Shown in pieces: positions 59,678 to 64,000 of a stretch of DNA of 64,000 nt. Under the pieces are notes generated by a model. The model was not told the DNA's origin. It saw only the letters and a list, made by a program, of their open reading frames with translations, and searched no databases. Source of the DNA: Pteria penguin (taxonomy: Eukaryota; Mollusca; Bivalvia; Pterioida; Pteriidae); contig CM068587.1 of assembly GCA_035048485.1 (NCBI GenBank), forward strand, positions 22,855,034-22,919,033, read 5' to 3'. How positions within the stretch are numbered: the stretch's first letter is position 1; each line of letters begins with the position of its first letter. Both the position numbers and the translations under genes were made by a program.

Positions 59678-61248
59678 TGAACAATTTGCTTAGGCTCCCA
59701 TTCACATTTGTTGTGTGCGAGAAGAAAACCAAAACTCTGAATCTCATTTTTCACTATATTGCTTACTTTGTTCGCCCCATCATAAGAAAAGCTACCTGCT
59801 AGTCCGTCATCTAAATACATTACCACCTTTATTCCCATAGATCGTATATATTTTACAAAATGTCTGGTGACCTTTGAGAAAATATATCCAGACGTTGACA
59901 ATCCGAACGGAAGTACGTTATAAACAAAATTTCTAACCCCATCGTCAAAATCCCAACTAAATCCTAGATAAACTCTATGCTCAGGAGATACAGGAATGTG
60001 ATGGTAGGCTGATTTAAGATCATAAGTAAAAACGAAATCACCTACCTCAAAAATGTCTCTAGCTACCTCTGCGTCTTCATACCTATATTTGAACTTAAAT
60101 AAATGCAGATTAATATGACGACATTCTAACACTAACCTTGGTTTACCTTTTTTGTTATATGCTACAGTTAATGGATTGATAACAATAGGTACTGAAAAAA
60201 GTTCTGATATGCATTCTTTACGTAAAAGCTCGTTGATCTCTTGAGCTACAAAATCTCTGTTATCTAAAGCCGACCTATTGTTTTTCAAGCTAACTCCATC
60301 TGGTAAATTTCGAAATGGCAACTTATAACCTGCACAAATAACGTCAATAATGTGCGCGTCAGCGCCGGTGGATACCCATTTATCTATGTGATTCTTTAAT
60401 CTACCCACAGGAGAGCTCGAATCGTTGCCCTTATCGGCAAGAATAATAAAATTATCGTTGATCTCAACATTTTCTGAAACAAATAAGTGCTTTAATTCAC
60501 AGTCTGGAGAAAATCCTGAATTTATACTTATCTCCATGTTAGTATCCTGCTTTTTGCATTCTCTCACCCGGTGACCTTTGACACCACATTTAAAACAGTT
60601 GCCTGGTCTTGAAACAGGAGGGTCCTCTGTGCACCCGAATTTTGATTGCGGAGCAACCTTGTTGTTTGGTCTAACGTAAGGATGCGAACGATTTCTAAGA
60701 CTCTTTCTTTTACTTTCTTTTGACTTCTTTTCGGCCCGAGCTTGAGCTTTTATGATTTTCTTTTCGTCATCCGAATCGTCAGCGATGGGATTGGCCTGGT
60801 ATTCGGTCACTACTTTCCACCCAAGGGGACTGGAATCAGCGATTTTAATGAGTTTTTGTCTTTCATTCAACAAATCAATACCTTCTTTAATTCTTTCACG
60901 TGCGGAGGTCACGTTATCGACAGTGATATTGGCGCTTGTCAAACTCGAGTCTGCTTCTCGTAGTTTGGAGATGACCTGGATATTTCCCCTGTATTGAGCC
61001 TCATTGCCATGCCTTTTAAACTTGTACGAACCGAACATGCTTTCCTCTATCTTAGAGATTTGTGCTAAGGATAAATCCTTTTGCGTGTTTTCCATAGTCA
61101 GGCGAAAATTAGTAAAACTAGAGTCTATCATGGCTTGCATATTACTTAAAAGTTGATTCCGAGACTTGTCGACTGCTTTCTGAACTTGTTGAGAAATAAA
61201 ACTCTGGGTCGTCGGAGACATGCTGCCGGCTTCGCGTGAGATATTCAT
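59653..61248 (-). CDS. Gag-like + reverse transcriptase ORF of the YR retrotransposon
   Basis: I place the start at the ATG at 61248 (MNISREAGSM), just inside repeat A; upstream codons lie in the repeat. An N-terminal gag-like part has predicted helices (SQQVQKAVDKSRNQLLSNMQ, ARERIKEGIDLLNERQKLIK), a basic stretch and a CCHC zinc knuckle (CFKCGVKGHRVREC). After a linker comes RT: KGKPRLVLECRHIN, FTYDLKSAYHHIPVSPEH (motif A), NVLPFGLSTSGYIFSKV (B), KVVMYLDDGLAGS (C). The YLDDG signature is that of DIRS-order RTs. It reads without interruption to WLGFQWT, where a one-base loss stops it at 59653. Gag and RT are in one frame; no methyltransferase or protease seen. Confidence 0.85.
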   Translation of the reverse strand: MNISREAGSMSPTTQSFISQQVQKAVDKSRNQLLSNMQAMIDSSFTNFRLTMENTQKDLSLAQISKIEESMFGSYKFKRHGNEAQYRGNIQVISKLREADSSLTSANITVDNVTSARERIKEGIDLLNERQKLIKIADSSPLGWKVVTEYQANPIADDSDDEKKIIKAQARAEKKSKESKRKSLRNRSHPYVRPNNKVAPQSKFGCTEDPPVSRPGNCFKCGVKGHRVRECKKQDTNMEISINSGFSPDCELKHLFVSENVEINDNFIILADKGNDSSSPVGRLKNHIDKWVSTGADAHIIDVICAGYKLPFRNLPDGVSLKNNRSALDNRDFVAQEINELLRKECISELFSVPIVINPLTVAYNKKGKPRLVLECRHINLHLFKFKYRYEDAEVARDIFEVGDFVFTYDLKSAYHHIPVSPEHRVYLGFSWDFDDGVRNFVYNVLPFGLSTSGYIFSKVTRHFVKYIRSMGIKVVMYLDDGLAGSFSYDGANKVSNIVKNEIQSFGFLLAHNKCEWEPKQIVQWLGFQWT

Positions 61249-61456
61249 GGTTAGGTGTGTACAGCTTGAGAAACGAGCTAGAACTGATAATCCACGCAAT
61301 ATTACTCTACTCGACCCTGACTATTGCGTGACCAGAACACACGAGTGTTCGAATAGCCTCATAGGCCAGACTAAATAATTTCTTTCGTACCACAAAGACA
61401 AATATTTTCCGCTGTGCTACGTAACGCGGAAAACATTTATTATCAAAGCCATCGCA

Positions 61457-61743
61457 AGCCGGTGTGGCCTAGTGGTTAAGGTGTTCGGCTCGTGATCGAC
61501 AGGTCCCGGGTTCGACTCCTGCCCTGGACACACCGGTGTCCTGTCTTTCGGATGAGACTGTAAAAACCGAGGTCACGTGTCACGGTAGGCGCGGCACGTA
61601 AAAGAAAACTTTCTTTGTTTCACTGCTTCGGGTGGATCCGTTGCAAAGGTCTAGATTTGTATGCAATGCATCAAGCAGATGCCGTCACCATATACGTGAA
61701 ATAATCGTGGAGTGACGTAAACAATAATCAATCAGTCAATCAA
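61457..61743 (+). mobile_element. tRNA-derived SINE, full length, 15-bp TSD
   Basis: Head GCCGGTGTGGCCTAGTGG with B box GGGTTCGACTCC, middle and 3' blocks as at 3141, (TCAATCAG)n tail. Exact duplication ATCAAAGCCATCGCA (61442-61456, 61743-61757), just outside the end of the YR retrotransposon. Confidence 0.93.
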
Positions 61744-61757
61744 TCAAAGCCATCGCA

Positions 61758-62630
61758 GACGACATTTGTGTTCCTCGACCACATCGGTTCATTATGGATT
61801 GAAGTACACGTTTTGTTTTTATTGAGAAATAAAAGGAAACTGGTCACGAGTAAATTTTAAATTTTTGCTTTTGTATGTTTTTTTTTGGGGGGGGGGGTGT
61901 TGAGGTTGGCGGTTTTTTTTTTTTTTTTTTTTGTGTGTTTTGGTTTTTGGTTTTTTTTTTGTTTTTTGGGGGGGGGTTGTTTTTTTTTTATAATTTTTTT
62001 TTTTTTTTTGGTCCTATAAAATGGCTATTATGACCTCAAAAAAAAAACGCTATGCCCCCGGTTGACACCAGTAGAAACATACAAAACAAATATATATTAC
62101 TTAGTAGTAATTAATTTCATACTTTTCTAATCCTTTTTCTGTTTCCCATGTCAAAATCTTGAGATCGATTAAGGCGGACCCTTACATTCTACCTTGACAA
62201 AATTTCTGGAACCGCACCTGTGATGAAGCGATTGATCAGTGACTACATTGAGGCCATTATTCGCCAGACGTGTGAAACATTCATTTTCATTAAAAAAAAT
62301 CGAAGAAAATTGTGTTGGCGAAAAGTGTGGAAAAACTGGTAGGAAAGACTGACAGTCGGATGGGGAGCAAATAATCCGACAACAGTTAACCACTTTACTT
62401 TTGAACATGTTCTCTGTCTGACTAATAACGTTAGATACAGATAAAATTAAGTCATGGAAGGGGAGGGGGATGTCACAGTCCAAAACTGGGCAATAAGTAC
62501 CTATCTTGGTACCTTTTTCTGACAAATTGGGGAAGGGGGGCGCAAACCCCGTCCCCCTCTTAATGCCGCGATTGGGGTATTTGTCTCTTCTTCTTCTTCC
62601 ATTAAAGTGAAGGACCGCTTATGCGGCATC
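61758..62630. other. Low-complexity T/G tracts and unassigned sequence
   Basis: 61876-62012 is almost only T and G (GGGGGGGGGGTG, long T runs). 62169-62525 is open on the minus strand for 118 codons without a recognisable domain. Confidence 0.5.
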
Positions 62631-62643
62631 ATCTCACTATGAA

Positions 62644-62922
62644 AGCCGGCGTGGCCTAGTGGTATCGCGTCGGACTCCTAATCGGGAGGCCGGGGTTCGA
62701 GTCCCGCTCTGGTCATGCCGGTGTCATGTCTTTCGGACGAGACAGTAAAAACCGAGGCCCCGTGTCGTGGTATGCATGGCACGTTAAAGATCCCTCACTG
62801 CCTCGGGTGGGTCCGTTGCAAAGGTCAAAATTTGTATGCCCCGCATTAGGCAGATGTCGTCACCATATACGTGAAATATTCGTGGTGTGACGTAAAACAA
62901 AAATCAATCAATCAATCAAAAA
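62644..62922 (+). mobile_element. tRNA-derived SINE, full length, 13-bp TSD, Arg(CCT)-like head
   Basis: Head GCCGGCGTGGCCTAGTGGTA with anticodon-like CTCCTAA, so CCT, in a plausible stem; B box GGGTTCGAGTCC; body as at 3141. TSD ATCTCACTATGAA at 62631-62643 and 62923-62935. The other full copies have a different head around the anticodon. Confidence 0.92.
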
Positions 62923-62963
62923 ATCTCACTATGAAGGACCGCTTATGCAGCATCATCTCTCGG

Positions 62964-63640
62964 GTTAGCCCATTCACCTAGAATTTTCAAAAGGCAAGTT
63001 TTCATATGCCCGTCATTAGACGGGACGTATTATGTTATGGCGCTGTCCTTACGTCCGTCTGTCCGTTCATGCGTCCGTCCGGGATCATGTTTTCAGGACT
63101 TTTTTTGCCGTTTTTCAAGATATTCAGTTGAAATTTGGTATATAGCTTTATTTCAAGAGGCGTCAGTACCAATTCGAGTTTTGTTACGATTGACCTACTT
63201 TTGACGGATTTATGGCCCTTGGACTTATAAATTTCAAGATTTTTTTTTTTTTTGAAAATTCATTAAAAATCTAATTTTTGTAAAAACATTATGAAATTTA
63301 GCATGAAACAAGTAAAATGTACCAACTATCACATATTTTACAGGTATTGATATCTTTTTCTTCATTTTTGAGAAATTTATAATTTTAGGAGGGGGAGGGG
63401 TGTTAGGGGTGGGGGGGCTTGGACTAAAAAATTTCAAGATTTTTTTTGCAGGTCAAGTTCGAAGATGGGTTTGATAGGACCATTTCTGCAGGAGTTATTG
63501 CCCTTGGACTTATTCCTATGATAAATAGCTATGAAACGCAATTTACTTTAGTAAACGTCAGATGTTTTTCATGAAACTCATGCCAAATGCGAATTGATCC
63601 CGTCCGAATTAAGCGACGGGCGTATTATGCCACGCTAGGC
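62964..63640 (+). repeat. Dispersed repeat (CGTCCGTCCG-containing) of mollusc type
   Basis: GCCCGTCATTAGACGGGACG, CGTCCGTCTGTCCGTTC and TTGAAATTTGGTATATAGC through to GACGGGCGTATTATGCCACG. Start and end share GACGGG.CGTATTATG text (about 63017 and 63616). No coding potential. Confidence 0.5.
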
Positions 63641-63649
63641 GTTGCTCTT

Positions 63650-63850
63650 GTTACGTTTTAGTGCAATACCATCTATCGCTGTCGGACTATCGGGCTGTCG
63701 GACTATCGGGCCGTCAGACTATCGGACTATCGGGCTGTCAGACTGGCCCATTCACCTAGAATTTTCAAAAGGCAAGTTTTTGCGTTTTAGTGCAATACCC
63801 TCTATCGCTATCGGGCTGTCGGACTATCGGGCCGTCGGACTATTAGGCTT
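63650..63850 (+). repeat. ~16-bp tandem repeat (ACTATCGGGCTGTCGG), two blocks
   Basis: Two blocks, each introduced by GTTTTAGTGCAATACC and TCTATCGCT, separated by a second copy of the 34-bp segment CCCATTCACCTAGAATTTTC ... (also at 62968). A small segmental duplication. Confidence 0.65.
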
Positions 63851-64000
63851 GAACCATGATTTCGTCTATTGCTATATCGTACTAGATTTTAATGAGACAT
63901 TCGGTGTTCGAGCTACCTCGAGATGATCTGTCATCTATAAGAAATATCCCTGCATGTGATTCGGAGGATATTATCATAGCTTTAATTTCTAACGTAAGAA

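Larger units (their letters stand above)
51711..61440 (-). mobile_element. Tyrosine-recombinase retrotransposon with split direct repeats (Ngaro/PAT type)
   Basis: Reading the minus strand: repeat A1 (61440-61251), gag/RT, RNase H, recombinase, repeat B1 (56544-56531 plus 52345-52290), repeat A2 (52289-52101), ~320 bp, repeat B2 (51780-51711). A1 and A2 match over ~190 bp (TTAGGTGTGTACAGCTTGAG ... GGAAAACATTT) and B1 and B2 over 70 bp. A1-ORFs-B1-A2-B2 is the split-direct-repeat layout of Ngaro and PAT elements, unlike the inverted repeats of DIRS1. It is interrupted by a pogo-like transposon in B1 and a hAT-like element in the recombinase; without them it is about 4.8 kb. Confidence 0.85.

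Noticed and set aside
61458..61530. Genuine tRNA genes at the SINE heads (also 3141, 44780, 50453, 54836, 62645)
   Set aside because: A and B boxes are present but acceptor stems do not pair well and each is followed by SINE body or repeat sequence.
62169..62525. 118-codon minus-strand open frame
   Set aside because: No recognisable motif, next to low-complexity sequence.

Overview
This is a eukaryotic, animal-type window: AT-rich and gene-poor, with intron signals (GT/AG junctions in phase), several tandem satellites and many nested transposable elements. tRNA-derived SINEs with (TCAA)n tails, Penelope-like elements (PLEs), a tyrosine-recombinase retrotransposon and pogo/hAT DNA transposons together fit a bivalve mollusc. 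A clam is my best guess, because clam PLEs of the Naiad clade are known to use in-frame TGA as selenocysteine and the PLE here shows that pattern. This is inference; no species marker is visible.

Layout. 1-856 is the 3' part of a PLE (family A). 5.5-25.0 kb may be one minus-strand host gene: a first coding exon at 25039-24976 (an MGNQSS-type N-terminus, likely N-myristoylated) and a last exon at 6309-5525, both phase 1. The ~18.7 kb between them would be a large intron holding four unrelated satellites (36, 57, 32 and 27 bp units), microsatellites, a SINE, a MITE and PLE scraps. 27.3-28.6 kb is a second family-A PLE. 29.8-45.1 kb is a set of diverged copies of a ~2.1 kb unit ('unit X') that carries an old SINE. 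Into these copies a second PLE (family B, 30.8-35.5 kb), a third family-A PLE (39.2-40.2 kb), a LINE 3' end (43.2-43.9 kb) and further SINEs have inserted.

45.3-49.0 kb is a hAT transposon with a ZMYM1-like transposase broken by an internal deletion. 49.65-49.95 kb is a terminal exon with an RBR-type RING2 domain. 51.7-61.4 kb is a tyrosine-recombinase (DIRS/Ngaro/PAT-type) retrotransposon with split direct repeats. It carries CCHC gag, YLDD reverse transcriptase, RNase H and recombinase regions and is interrupted by a 4.2 kb pogo/Tigger-like transposon (with a HIRAN-domain ORF) and a 0.8 kb hAT-type element. The last 2.5 kb holds two full SINEs with target duplications and low-complexity or dispersed repeats.

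The most interesting object is PLE-B at 31795-34768. It has the permuted order (GIY-YIG endonuclease before the reverse transcriptase) of the Naiad clade, and all five in-frame stops are TGA, at least three of them where relatives have cysteine. The second is the HIRAN ORF inside the pogo-like transposon. Otherwise the window is a detailed record of nested insertions, several with paralogous empty sites or exact target duplications.
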